From Flavobacteriales bacterium CG18_big_fil_WC_8_21_14_2_50_32_9 (lineage in GTDB: Bacteria; Bacteroidota; Bacteroidia; Flavobacteriales_E; Vicingaceae), in the NCBI GenBank assembly GCA_002770955.1, contig PCUH01000243.1:13205-26462 (forward strand): a DNA stretch of 13,258 bases, in the 5' to 3' direction. The notes beneath the pieces were generated by a model. That model had not been told where the DNA came from. It did not search any database and was given only the letters and a program-made list of their open reading frames with translations. The position numbers and the translations under genes are program-made. Positions 5,247 to 13,258 of this stretch are shown piece after piece (positions within the stretch are counted from its first letter, which is position 1; each line of letters begins with the position of its first letter).

Positions 5247-8200
5247 ATGCGAAAATTAATACTACTTCTTTTTTTTATCGTTTCAGGTTTAACAGCTTTT
5301 TCTCAGTCAAAAATCAAGCAATTTTCCTCCGATTCCACCATTTTTTTTAATGAAATGGAAGAGTTTTTAAGAGCCTCAAGAGCAGAAGATGGAAAATTGG
5401 TAATGGATGAATTTTCATGGACTTGGTTTGGAGGTAAATTTTCCGAAAATCAACGAGAATCAGTCTATGTTATGGCTAATTTAATGCTGAATAACAAAAA
5501 GAAAGCCTTTCCAGATTTCAGCAACTATATTAAAACCATTTCACTGTTTGTAAATAGCAAGTATCAAACAGAAACAAGTTTTTTTAGTTGGCAAGCCATT
5601 TTAGAAAAATTAATAAAAGGAGAAACACAAAGTAAATCATCGAGTGCAAAAAAACAATTTGTTGATTATTTGCAAGCCTGCAATGCTCTTTTTGAAGAAA
5701 ATGCACTTTTTAAGTCGCCTTCAAACACTTGGAAAGCCAATAACAGTAACTATAAATTTGGTTTCGATAGCATACCTACAATTGAATTTGATGCATTAAC
5801 ACTAACTTGTTATTCAAAAGGCGATAGTGCTATTATTTTCAATACCAAAGGGAAATTTTATCCCACCGAACAAATTTGGTATGGAGAGGGAGGGAAAATA
5901 ACTTGGGAAAGAGCTGGATTCCCAGCCGATTCGGTTTTTGCAACCATTAATTCAACCTATCAAATTAATGTTAAATCACCCTCATTTGAAATAAATGAAG
6001 TAACATTTTATGATTATTATTATTTTGACCAAGCTCTTGATGGTAGTTTATCGGAAAAAATATTAGCAAACATTACAGAAGAAAAAGCAACCTACCCAAG
6101 GTTTACATCAAGTAATGCCCGATTGCAAATAAAAAATATTATTGAAGATGTAGATTACATAGGAGGGTTTTCATTGCATGGATACAAAGTTCTTGGAACT
6201 GGGGTTGACAACCAAGATGCCTACGTAATTTTTTATCGTAAAAAATTGCCTTTTGTCAAAATGTCAGCCAAAGCATTTGTAATCAGACCCGATAGAATTG
6301 TTTCAAATGATGCTTCCTTTACCATGTATTTAAAACAAGATTCTATCTATCATCCAGGATTAATATTCAAATTCTTTTTTGATGAAAGAAAATTAAATTT
6401 AATTAGAGATAATCAAGGAATTAAGAAAACACCTTACTTAAATTCTTATCACAAAGTGGATATGAATTTTGAGTATTTAACGTGGGCTATAGATTCACCC
6501 ATGGTTCAATTTAGAAATTTGGTTGGAGGAACAAAAACCGATGCTACTTTTGTTTCAACTGATTTTTTCAGAAAGGATGCTTACATGAGCTTTTTAGGCT
6601 CAAACACAATCCATCCATTATACATGGTAAAATCACTTGTTGATAAACTAGATACAAATTTTATAACCATGTATCAATTGGCAGAACACTCCAAATATTC
6701 CAAATCTCAATTAGAAAATTTTTTATTAGGATTGTCTTATCAAGGTTTTGTGAAATATGATTATGATACCAAAACTTTTGTGGTAGAAGATAAACTGATT
6801 ACTTGGGTAAAAGCAAGTGGTGGTAGGGTTGATTATGATGTAATAGGATTTTATTCAAATATAGAAAAAGCAAACAACGCAACACTAAGTTTATTAAATT
6901 ATGATATGTTGATGCGTGGGGTTAAACAAATAAATTTAAGTGATTCTCAGGAAGTTAAAATTTTTCCTAAAAATCAAACCATCACATTGAAAAAAAATAG
7001 AGATTTTGATTTTTCAGGAACAATACAGGCAGGTAGGTTCGATTTTATGGGACATGATTTTAAATTTAAATACGATGATTTTAAAATTGATATGCCTATT
7101 GTAGATTCTGTTCGGATTTATGCTGAAACCCCTCAAAAAGATGAATATGGAAACCCTATTATACGACCAGTAAAAACAGTTGTCCAACAAGTTAATGGTG
7201 ATTTATTAATAGATAAACCCAACAACAAATCGGGTGTGAAACCTTATAGCGAATATCCTATTTTTCACAGTTTTAAAGATTCTTATGTGTATTATGATAG
7301 AAACTCGATACAAGGAGGAGTGTATGGTAAAGAAGACTTTTATTTTCAAGTTAAGCCTTTTACCATTGACAGTTTAGCCGATTTTGATAACTCAGCACTT
7401 CGCTTTGATGGGACGCTTGTTTCCGCAGGAATTTTTCAAGATATAGAAGAAACATTAACGCTTCAACCTGATCACTCACTTGGGTTTGTTAAAAAAACAC
7501 CACCAGAAGGAATGCCCGTTTATGCTGGGAAAGGGAAGTTTAATAATGATATAAAACTTAGCCATCAAGGATTAAAAGGTGATGGCGATTTGGTTTATGT
7601 AGCTTCCACAACCTATTCAAACAACTTTATTTTCTTTCCAGATTCCATGAATGCTGTTGCCCAACGATTTACTGTTAAAGAAAATTCAAAAGCAATAGAA
7701 TTTCCACCAGCCGAAGGTGAAAATGTTTTTACACGCTGGTTTCCCAAAAAAGATTACATGATACACAAAGAAATAGACAAACCTATTGCCATGTACGACA
7801 TGAAATCGAAAATGCACGGTTCAACCATTATGGCACCTGATGGACTTTCTGGCGTTGGGGTATTTGAGTTTGAAAAAGCAGAAATGGAATCAAATTTAAT
7901 CAAATTCAAATTTCAAGATTTTAGTGCTGATACAGCAGATTTTAGATTGAAAGATTCGTTTGGAGATGGTGATGCATTGGCTTTCTCCACCAAAAATGTA
8001 AATGCTTTCGTATCCTTTAAGGAAAGAAATGGGTTGTTTAAATCTAATGGAGATGGATCTGTAATTAATTTTGAACCAATGAAATACATCTGTTTTATGG
8101 ATGAGTTTAAATGGTTTATGGATAATGATGATATTGAACTTTCTGCGGGTACACAACAAGCTCAAGATGCATCAGGAGTTAGTTTGGATGGAGCTCAATT

Positions 8201-9713
8201 TATTTCAGTTCATCCCGAGCAAGATTCGTTGAGTTTTTTCTCTACCAAAGCACGATATGATATAAGAAATAAAGTGATTTATGCCGATGGAGTTAAGTTT
8301 ATGAACATTGCCGATGTAATGCTTTATCCTGATAGTGGTAAAGTAATTATAGATAAAAACGCAAGTATGCGTACCCTTAATAACTCAAGAATTGTGGCTA
8401 GTTATATCACACAAAATCATAATATTTATAATGCAACAACCAATGTATTTGGAAAAAGAAAATATGCAGGTTCGGGATATGTAGATTATGTAGATGAAAT
8501 AGAAAAATCTCAAACCATTTATTTAGCATCTATTGGCGTTGACACAACAGGTCAAACTATTGCTAATGCAGAAATAAAACCTGAGGATGATTTTACGTTG
8601 AGTCCTAGGTATAAATTTTATGGAAAAGTAGCATTAAATGCCAACAATCAATTTTTGACTTTTAAAGGGAATTCTAAAATTTTTCACGATTGTGATTTAT
8701 TAGGAAATAATTGGTTTACTTTCAATTCAATAATAGATCCAAATGAAATTTATATCCCTATTGACAGCAATACAAAGGATGAAAATGGAAACAAACTAAT
8801 AGCAAGTATTTTGTTAAGTTCAGATTCACTGGGCATTTATTCTTCTTTTTTAAATCAAAAGAAAAAAAATAGTCATAAGGAAGTAATTCCAACTAAAGGA
8901 TTTTTATATTTTGATAAAGTATCAGAAGAATATCGAATTTCAAACAAAGATAAACTGCAAGAAATTTCGTTTGGAGGAAACTATTTGAGTTTAAGTACCA
9001 AAAATTGTAAAATTTATGGAGAAGGAAAAATTGATTTAGGTGCTGAATCTGGTCAACTAACTATTGAATCAGCTGGAGTTGTTTATCATAATCAACTCGA
9101 TAATGAAGCCATTTTTGATTTAGTATTGTCTATGGATTTTTTCTTTGCCGATGATGCTATGAAAAACATGACTAAAAAATTGGAACAAGCATCCGATTTA
9201 GAGCCAGTAAAATTAGATCGCCCAACATTTGAAAAAGGTATAAAAGAAATTATAGGTAAAGATGAAGGAGATAAAATTATTGCACAGGTTAATTTATACG
9301 GTTCCTATAAAAAAATGCCCGATATTATGCGTAAAACAATTTTGTTTAATGAAATTAAATTTAAATGGAACCAAGCAAATAAATCATACAGATCTTACGG
9401 AAAAATTGGAATTAGCAATTTAGGTAAAGACCAAATTAATAAATATGTAGAGGGTAAAATTGAAATAATTAAAAAGCGAAGTGGAGATATTATCAACATA
9501 TACTTAGAAGTAGATAAAAATAACTGGTATTTTTTCTCTTATACAAGAGGAATTATGCAATCCATTTCTTCTGATTCTGATTTCAATACTGTGATTCAAG
9601 AAACCAAGCCAGATAAACGAAAAGCAAAACAAGAAAAAGGGCAAGAACCGTATCAATTTATGTATTCGTCAGATAAAAAGAAACGAGATTTTATTAGAAG
9701 TTTTGATGAGTAA
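5247..9713 (+). CDS. Large secreted protein of unknown function (1488 aa)
   Basis: I do not recognise a named family. Residues 1-19 are a signal peptide (MRKLILLLFFIVSGLTAFS, cut before Gln20), so the protein is exported. Most of the chain is predicted beta-rich, with alternating polar and hydrophobic strands. An F-x-G-T motif leading to A-G-x-F appears at 590-598 (FSGTIQAGRF) and again at 720-730. Strand-turn blocks such as ARYDIRNKVIYADGV (about 1000-1016) and KFYGKVALNANNQFLTFKGN (about 1122-1142) suggest a repetitive beta scaffold. Residues about 473-515 look like a winged-helix fold (see findings). There is no TonB plug, OmpA, PKD or obvious enzyme motif. The C-terminus is Lys-rich (residues about 1450-1488) and lacks a clear type IX sorting domain, so a periplasmic or outer-membrane-associated role is more likely than surface release. 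Codon use and AT content match the neighbours. The frame is intact end to end. Confidence 0.9.
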   Translation: MRKLILLLFFIVSGLTAFSQSKIKQFSSDSTIFFNEMEEFLRASRAEDGKLVMDEFSWTWFGGKFSENQRESVYVMANLMLNNKKKAFPDFSNYIKTISLFVNSKYQTETSFFSWQAILEKLIKGETQSKSSSAKKQFVDYLQACNALFEENALFKSPSNTWKANNSNYKFGFDSIPTIEFDALTLTCYSKGDSAIIFNTKGKFYPTEQIWYGEGGKITWERAGFPADSVFATINSTYQINVKSPSFEINEVTFYDYYYFDQALDGSLSEKILANITEEKATYPRFTSSNARLQIKNIIEDVDYIGGFSLHGYKVLGTGVDNQDAYVIFYRKKLPFVKMSAKAFVIRPDRIVSNDASFTMYLKQDSIYHPGLIFKFFFDERKLNLIRDNQGIKKTPYLNSYHKVDMNFEYLTWAIDSPMVQFRNLVGGTKTDATFVSTDFFRKDAYMSFLGSNTIHPLYMVKSLVDKLDTNFITMYQLAEHSKYSKSQLENFLLGLSYQGFVKYDYDTKTFVVEDKLITWVKASGGRVDYDVIGFYSNIEKANNATLSLLNYDMLMRGVKQINLSDSQEVKIFPKNQTITLKKNRDFDFSGTIQAGRFDFMGHDFKFKYDDFKIDMPIVDSVRIYAETPQKDEYGNPIIRPVKTVVQQVNGDLLIDKPNNKSGVKPYSEYPIFHSFKDSYVYYDRNSIQGGVYGKEDFYFQVKPFTIDSLADFDNSALRFDGTLVSAGIFQDIEETLTLQPDHSLGFVKKTPPEGMPVYAGKGKFNNDIKLSHQGLKGDGDLVYVASTTYSNNFIFFPDSMNAVAQRFTVKENSKAIEFPPAEGENVFTRWFPKKDYMIHKEIDKPIAMYDMKSKMHGSTIMAPDGLSGVGVFEFEKAEMESNLIKFKFQDFSADTADFRLKDSFGDGDALAFSTKNVNAFVSFKERNGLFKSNGDGSVINFEPMKYICFMDEFKWFMDNDDIELSAGTQQAQDASGVSLDGAQFISVHPEQDSLSFFSTKARYDIRNKVIYADGVKFMNIADVMLYPDSGKVIIDKNASMRTLNNSRIVASYITQNHNIYNATTNVFGKRKYAGSGYVDYVDEIEKSQTIYLASIGVDTTGQTIANAEIKPEDDFTLSPRYKFYGKVALNANNQFLTFKGNSKIFHDCDLLGNNWFTFNSIIDPNEIYIPIDSNTKDENGNKLIASILLSSDSLGIYSSFLNQKKKNSHKEVIPTKGFLYFDKVSEEYRISNKDKLQEISFGGNYLSLSTKNCKIYGEGKIDLGAESGQLTIESAGVVYHNQLDNEAIFDLVLSMDFFFADDAMKNMTKKLEQASDLEPVKLDRPTFEKGIKEIIGKDEGDKIIAQVNLYGSYKKMPDIMRKTILFNEIKFKWNQANKSYRSYGKIGISNLGKDQINKYVEGKIEIIKKRSGDIINIYLEVDKNNWYFFSYTRGIMQSISSDSDFNTVIQETKPDKRKAKQEKGQEPYQFMYSSDKKKRDFIRSFDE

Positions 9714-9714
9714 A

Positions 9715-9854
9715 TTTACGATTTACGAATTACGAATTACGATTGTTGATTTACGATTGTTGATTGAGAACTGTAGATTGAGTACTGTAGATTGAGTACT
9801 GAAGACTAAGAAATGAAGACTGAGAACTGAAGACTGAAAACTGTGAATTTATGA
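9715..9854 (+). repeat. Twenty-unit heptamer array after the 1488-aa gene
   Basis: The array starts two bases after the stop codon. Twenty 7-mers follow without a gap: TTTACGA twice, ATTACGA twice, TTGTTGA, TTTACGA, TTGTTGA, TTGAGAA, then CTGTAGA and TTGAGTA alternating twice, then CTGAAGA, CTAAGAA, ATGAAGA, CTGAGAA, CTGAAGA, CTGAAAA, CTGTGAA, TTTATGA. Position 2 is T and position 7 is A in all twenty. The middle has a 14-bp super-period. There is no hairpin symmetry and no CRISPR-like unique spacer. Confidence 0.9.
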
Positions 9855-9902
9855 ATGTTAAACAAGCTTCAATCTGTTTTTTTTAGAGAATTTGCACCAT
9901 TC

Positions 9903-9932
9903 TTGCATCTATTCAATAAAATAGTATCTTTG
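9903..9932 (+). promoter_or_regulatory. Promoter of the PorE-like gene (TTG, 19 bases, TATCTTTG)
   Basis: TTG at 9903-9905 is followed after 19 bases by TATCTTTG at 9925-9932, fitting the Bacteroidota -33/-7 pattern. The ATG at 9953 lies 20 bases downstream. It shows that the gene is transcribed separately from the long gene before it. Confidence 0.65.
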
Positions 9933-9952
9933 TTTTATTGTGATTATCACTA

Positions 9953-12900
9953 ATGTTAAGAATTAAGGAACTTTATATATACTTGTTTTTACTGTGTTTA
10001 TTGGCATTTTCGTCAGTTTCATTAGCACAATATTCTTCCGAAGAAGAACTAAAAAAAGCTGCAAACACGTTTTTTAATGAAGAAAACTTCATTGAAGCCC
10101 TTCCATTATTTTCTCAATTATTAAGTACTTACCCCAAAGATGTAAATTATAATTACAAATATGGTGCTTGTTATTTGTTTGCAACTCGAGACAAAGAAAA
10201 ATCCATTAACTATTTATCATTTGCAGTTTCAAAAGCAACCGTTGAGCCATTAGCTTATTATTATATGGCTAAGGCCTATCACCACAATTATGATTTTGCT
10301 TCAGCAATTGTTTACTACAACAAGTATAAAACAAAATCTACTGCTAAAGAACATCAAAAATATCAAATTGACAGGCAGGTTGAAATGTGCGAAAATGGAC
10401 AAAAATTACTTAAAAAAATTAATAATATTGGGGTGCTTGATAAAAAAGAAATTAGAGAATCGGAATTTTTTAGAAGCTATGATTTGAGAGGTATAGATGG
10501 TAAAGTTATTGTGAAGCCAGACGATTTTCAGTCGAAAGCCGACAAAAAAAATAATGATAAATCTATCTTGTTTTCCGACCCCAATCAAAACACCATTGTT
10601 TATTCTTCTTATGGAGATAAAGGAACAAATAAAGATATTTATAAAATTGAAAAAATTGGAGTGGGTAATTTTAGTGAGCCAATTAATTTAGGTTCAACCA
10701 TAAATACTGATTATGATGAAGATTATGCTTTCTTACATCCAGATGGAAAAACATTGTATTTTTCTTCCAAAGGACATAACAGTATGGGAGGATATGATAT
10801 TTTTAAATCTATCTATAACAATGCTTCTGGAACTTGGTCTAAACCGATAAATTTAGATTTCCCCATCAATACTCCAGATGATGATGTTTTGTATATCAGT
10901 GATATAGATAATCAATTGGCCTATTTTGCATCTTCAAGAGCTAGTAAACAAGGAGAAATGACTGTTTACAGAGTGAAAGTTGAGCCTGAACCCATTCAGA
11001 ACCCTATGATAAAAGGTGTTTTCTTAGCAGAACAAAACCCAAACATGAAAGATGCAACCATATCTATTATGGATGCCAATACCAATACAAAGTTGGGTGT
11101 TTACCAAACAGATTCGAAAAGTGGTGAGTATTTATTGACTTTTCCAAAAGCAGAAACTAAATACAAGTTAATTGTTGAAACAACAAGCGATGCTCCAATT
11201 CATTCTGCAATAATTGAAATTCCTGCACAAACTGATTTTGCGTTACTTAAACAGCAATTATTACTTGTTGGAGAAGGAGATAATGAAAAATTGGTAGTTA
11301 AAAATATGTTTGATGAGGTAGATGAGTTTGATATAACCAATCCAATTATTGTTCAGAATTTATTGAAACAACGTGCAAAATTAGATGTAAATATTACAGA
11401 AGAAGAAGCGTTAAGTTCTTTGAAAACAAATTTGGTTAGTGATGTTGTTTCTGATGAAAACGCATCCAACTCTGATTTTCAAAACTATTCGGATGATAAG
11501 TTGGTAACTGTGGTGAATGAAAAAATTTCAACACTTTTAATGAAAACAAAAGAATCGGAAGAACAAACTAATTTCTATTATAACCTGGCAAATGAAAAAA
11601 CAGCAGCATCTAAAAAAGCGTATGCATCAAACGAAAAAAACAAAATGGATGTTGCTAATGATGTAAACCAAGGTGTTGTGGCATTAAATCTGGCTCGTGT
11701 AGTTGAAAGTGAATCTACCGAACGAAATTTAGAAAAACAGAAATTACAAGCATATAAATCTAAAATTGCAGAACTCGTTACAAACGGAAAGCGTGCTGAG
11801 GCTGAAGAGATTTTATCTGAAATCAATAAAATTGAAAAAGCAGGTTATTTTGCCAACTCGGCTGTTGAAGATGAAAGACGTATTAAATCTGAAAAACTTA
11901 AAGAAACACAACTGGCAGCTAATGAACAGCGTGATGTGGTAATAGAAATTACAAACAGAAAACTTGAATTAGAAAAATCTATTTCGGAATTAGAAAATAA
12001 ATTAGCAGCAACAAAAAAAGCCAAAGAAAAAGAAGAAACCCAAGCTCAAATAGATGTGTATAAAATAGATTTAGAAGATATTGTTTTTCAGGAAAACAAA
12101 GCCAAACAAAAAGAATTAGAACTGAAAAATGTATATCTTGAAGCTAAAAATGAAATGCAACTTTTTGAGCAAGTGTTAGCTGCTAAAGAAAATTCAAGTT
12201 CACAAAAAAATGCCCTAGATGCCAACCAAAAATTAGCAATTGAGCGAAACATAACTTATTTTAAAGAGGAAGGAATTGTCGGTTATTACCCAACTCAAGA
12301 AGAGTTAGCTGAAAATAATTCACAAGAAACAGCGACTTCTGAAAATTTAGTAGCAATAAAAGATGCCTTTGAAATTATTGACGATAATGGAAATTTGATT
12401 GATTACAATACTTCTTTTTCAACTAAATTGGCTAAAGCAGAAAATGAAACCAATACACTAAAAAAAGCGGAAAATATAGCTCAAATTAATGAAGAATGGA
12501 TAAAAGCGATTGACGAAGATATTCAAATAAAAAACTATCAAATTGAAAAAGAGAATGATTTGAATGCAAAAGTTCAATTTAAACTAGTAATTGATAAATT
12601 GAATGAACTAAAAATACAAAAACAAACGGAAAGAGATGAACAGTTGGCAGTTGTTAGCTCACAATCGGTGGAAAACAATTCTCAAGATTCATTTAATAGC
12701 ACTACTAAAAACGCAAACACCAATACAGAAACAAGCAATAATTTTCAAAATGAAACCAATACCGAATCCATTAAAAATACGAATTCTACCGAAAATTTAA
12801 GCACCAATTCACAGTCTATTTTGGATGATGAAGGGAATGTAATAGATTATAATTCAGTATTTTTAGATGAATTAGAAGCACTTCCTACCGATGAACAAAC

Positions 12901-13258
12901 GTCCAAACTATTTGCTCAAAAATCAATGATTTATGCTAAATGGGCTGATGCTACAGCACAAGAAATCCTTTTTAGAAAAAATGAAATAGCCAAAGCCGAT
13001 GAAATAGAAAAAGATAGAATTAACGCCTTAATTTCTGAGTTAGAAACTGATTTACAAGATAAGGAAGAATTTGCTGCCTTATTTTTATCACAAGCGAAAT
13101 CGTTGGCATCTACGGATGAAGAGTTGGCGTATATCTATAATTTAGAAAGTAATTCGCAATTGGCTGATAACAGTTCGGAATCACCAAATTCAACATCTGC
13201 AAATAATAATGAGCAGGAAACAAATAACAATGAGCAGGAAACAAATAACAATGAGCAA
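9953..13258 (+). CDS. TPR-PD40-CarbopepD_reg envelope protein, PorE-like N-terminus (C-terminus beyond window)
   Basis: The frame is open for 1102 codons from the ATG at 9953 to the edge. Residues 1-25 are a signal peptide (cut after SLA before Gln26). Residues about 27-140 are TPR helices. Residues about 204-342 are PD40/WD40-like propeller blades, with YAFLHPDGKTLYFSSKG at 258-274 and GGYDIF after it. Residues about 353-424 are a carboxypeptidase regulatory-like beta domain (IKGVFLAEQNPNMKDATISI). This order is that of PorE, a periplasmic type IX secretion and gliding component that ends in an OmpA peptidoglycan-binding domain; that domain, if present, is beyond the edge. Unlike PorE, a long helical and coiled-coil region (about 520-760) follows. 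Then come two modules starting DDNGNLIDYN (810) and DDEGNVIDYN (958), separated by Asn/Ser/Thr/Glu-rich linkers. A related OmpA-family protein rather than true PorE is quite possible. Confidence 0.88.
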   Translation, partial: MLRIKELYIYLFLLCLLAFSSVSLAQYSSEEELKKAANTFFNEENFIEALPLFSQLLSTYPKDVNYNYKYGACYLFATRDKEKSINYLSFAVSKATVEPLAYYYMAKAYHHNYDFASAIVYYNKYKTKSTAKEHQKYQIDRQVEMCENGQKLLKKINNIGVLDKKEIRESEFFRSYDLRGIDGKVIVKPDDFQSKADKKNNDKSILFSDPNQNTIVYSSYGDKGTNKDIYKIEKIGVGNFSEPINLGSTINTDYDEDYAFLHPDGKTLYFSSKGHNSMGGYDIFKSIYNNASGTWSKPINLDFPINTPDDDVLYISDIDNQLAYFASSRASKQGEMTVYRVKVEPEPIQNPMIKGVFLAEQNPNMKDATISIMDANTNTKLGVYQTDSKSGEYLLTFPKAETKYKLIVETTSDAPIHSAIIEIPAQTDFALLKQQLLLVGEGDNEKLVVKNMFDEVDEFDITNPIIVQNLLKQRAKLDVNITEEEALSSLKTNLVSDVVSDENASNSDFQNYSDDKLVTVVNEKISTLLMKTKESEEQTNFYYNLANEKTAASKKAYASNEKNKMDVANDVNQGVVALNLARVVESESTERNLEKQKLQAYKSKIAELVTNGKRAEAEEILSEINKIEKAGYFANSAVEDERRIKSEKLKETQLAANEQRDVVIEITNRKLELEKSISELENKLAATKKAKEKEETQAQIDVYKIDLEDIVFQENKAKQKELELKNVYLEAKNEMQLFEQVLAAKENSSSQKNALDANQKLAIERNITYFKEEGIVGYYPTQEELAENNSQETATSENLVAIKDAFEIIDDNGNLIDYNTSFSTKLAKAENETNTLKKAENIAQINEEWIKAIDEDIQIKNYQIEKENDLNAKVQFKLVIDKLNELKIQKQTERDEQLAVVSSQSVENNSQDSFNSTTKNANTNTETSNNFQNETNTESIKNTNSTENLSTNSQSILDDEGNVIDYNSVFLDELEALPTDEQTSKLFAQKSMIYAKWADATAQEILFRKNEIAKADEIEKDRINALISELETDLQDKEEFAALFLSQAKSLASTDEELAYIYNLESNSQLADNSSESPNSTSANNNEQETNNNEQETNNNEQ
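13202..13258 (+). repeat. In-frame 21-bp tandem repeat (NNNEQET)
   Basis: Seven-codon units encoding NNNEQET are repeated 2.7 times and run into the window edge. The second and third copies are identical at DNA level; the first differs by one base. It lies in a low-complexity linker of the PorE-like protein. The unit also splits into three 7-mers: AATAACA, ATGAGCA, GGAAACA. Confidence 0.9.

Noticed and set aside
7896..8165. Minus-strand open frame of 89 codons inside the 1488-aa gene
   Set aside because: It is antisense to a well-supported gene, has no family resemblance and its composition is the complement of the sense codons.
9715..9854. Possible CRISPR array
   Set aside because: Units are only 7 bp, there are no unique spacers, and no cas genes are in the window.
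11578..11826. Minus-strand open frame of 82 codons inside the PorE-like gene
   Set aside because: It lies opposite the coiled-coil region, where Glu/Lys codons give Phe/Leu/Ser-rich antisense frames. No independent support.

Overview
The window comes from an AT-rich member of the Bacteroidota, most likely a Flavobacteriales-type genome. Three things support this. Promoter -7 boxes of the form TAnnTTTG lie 12-35 bases before several starts. Purine-rich ribosome binding sites are absent. The gene content is typical of the phylum: a DUF1573 lipoprotein next to yajC, DUF2911, a PKD secreted protein, and a TPR-PD40-regulatory-domain envelope protein. The species cannot be told from the sequence.

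Layout. Positions 1-4124 are all read from the minus strand. They hold the N-terminal 290 codons of a secreted PKD-domain protein (runs off the left edge), coaE, a 277-base spacer with a quasi-palindromic element and a GC-rich hairpin, yajC, a DUF1573 lipoprotein, a DUF2911 secreted protein and a small membrane-anchored MORN-repeat protein. A divergent promoter region at 4125-4224 separates these from the plus-strand half. That half holds prmA, a 1488-residue secreted protein of unknown function, and a TPR-PD40-CarbopepD_reg envelope protein (PorE-like at its N-terminus) that runs off the right edge after 1102 codons. Both edge genes are intact up to the edge, and no spacer without a gene exceeds 300 bases.

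How it fits together. coaE (last step of CoA synthesis) and prmA (L11 methylation) are housekeeping genes. yajC and DUF1573 form a short operon tied to the Sec translocon. The remaining genes are envelope or secreted proteins. No phage, transposase, CRISPR array, tRNA or rRNA was seen.

The most unusual signal lies between genes. Just after the stop codons of three genes (yajC, prmA and the 1488-aa gene) there is a 7-bp-period array. The longest, 9715-9854, is 20 consecutive heptamers all fitting NTNNNNA. The in-frame 21-bp tandem repeat at the right edge can also be cut into 7-mers.
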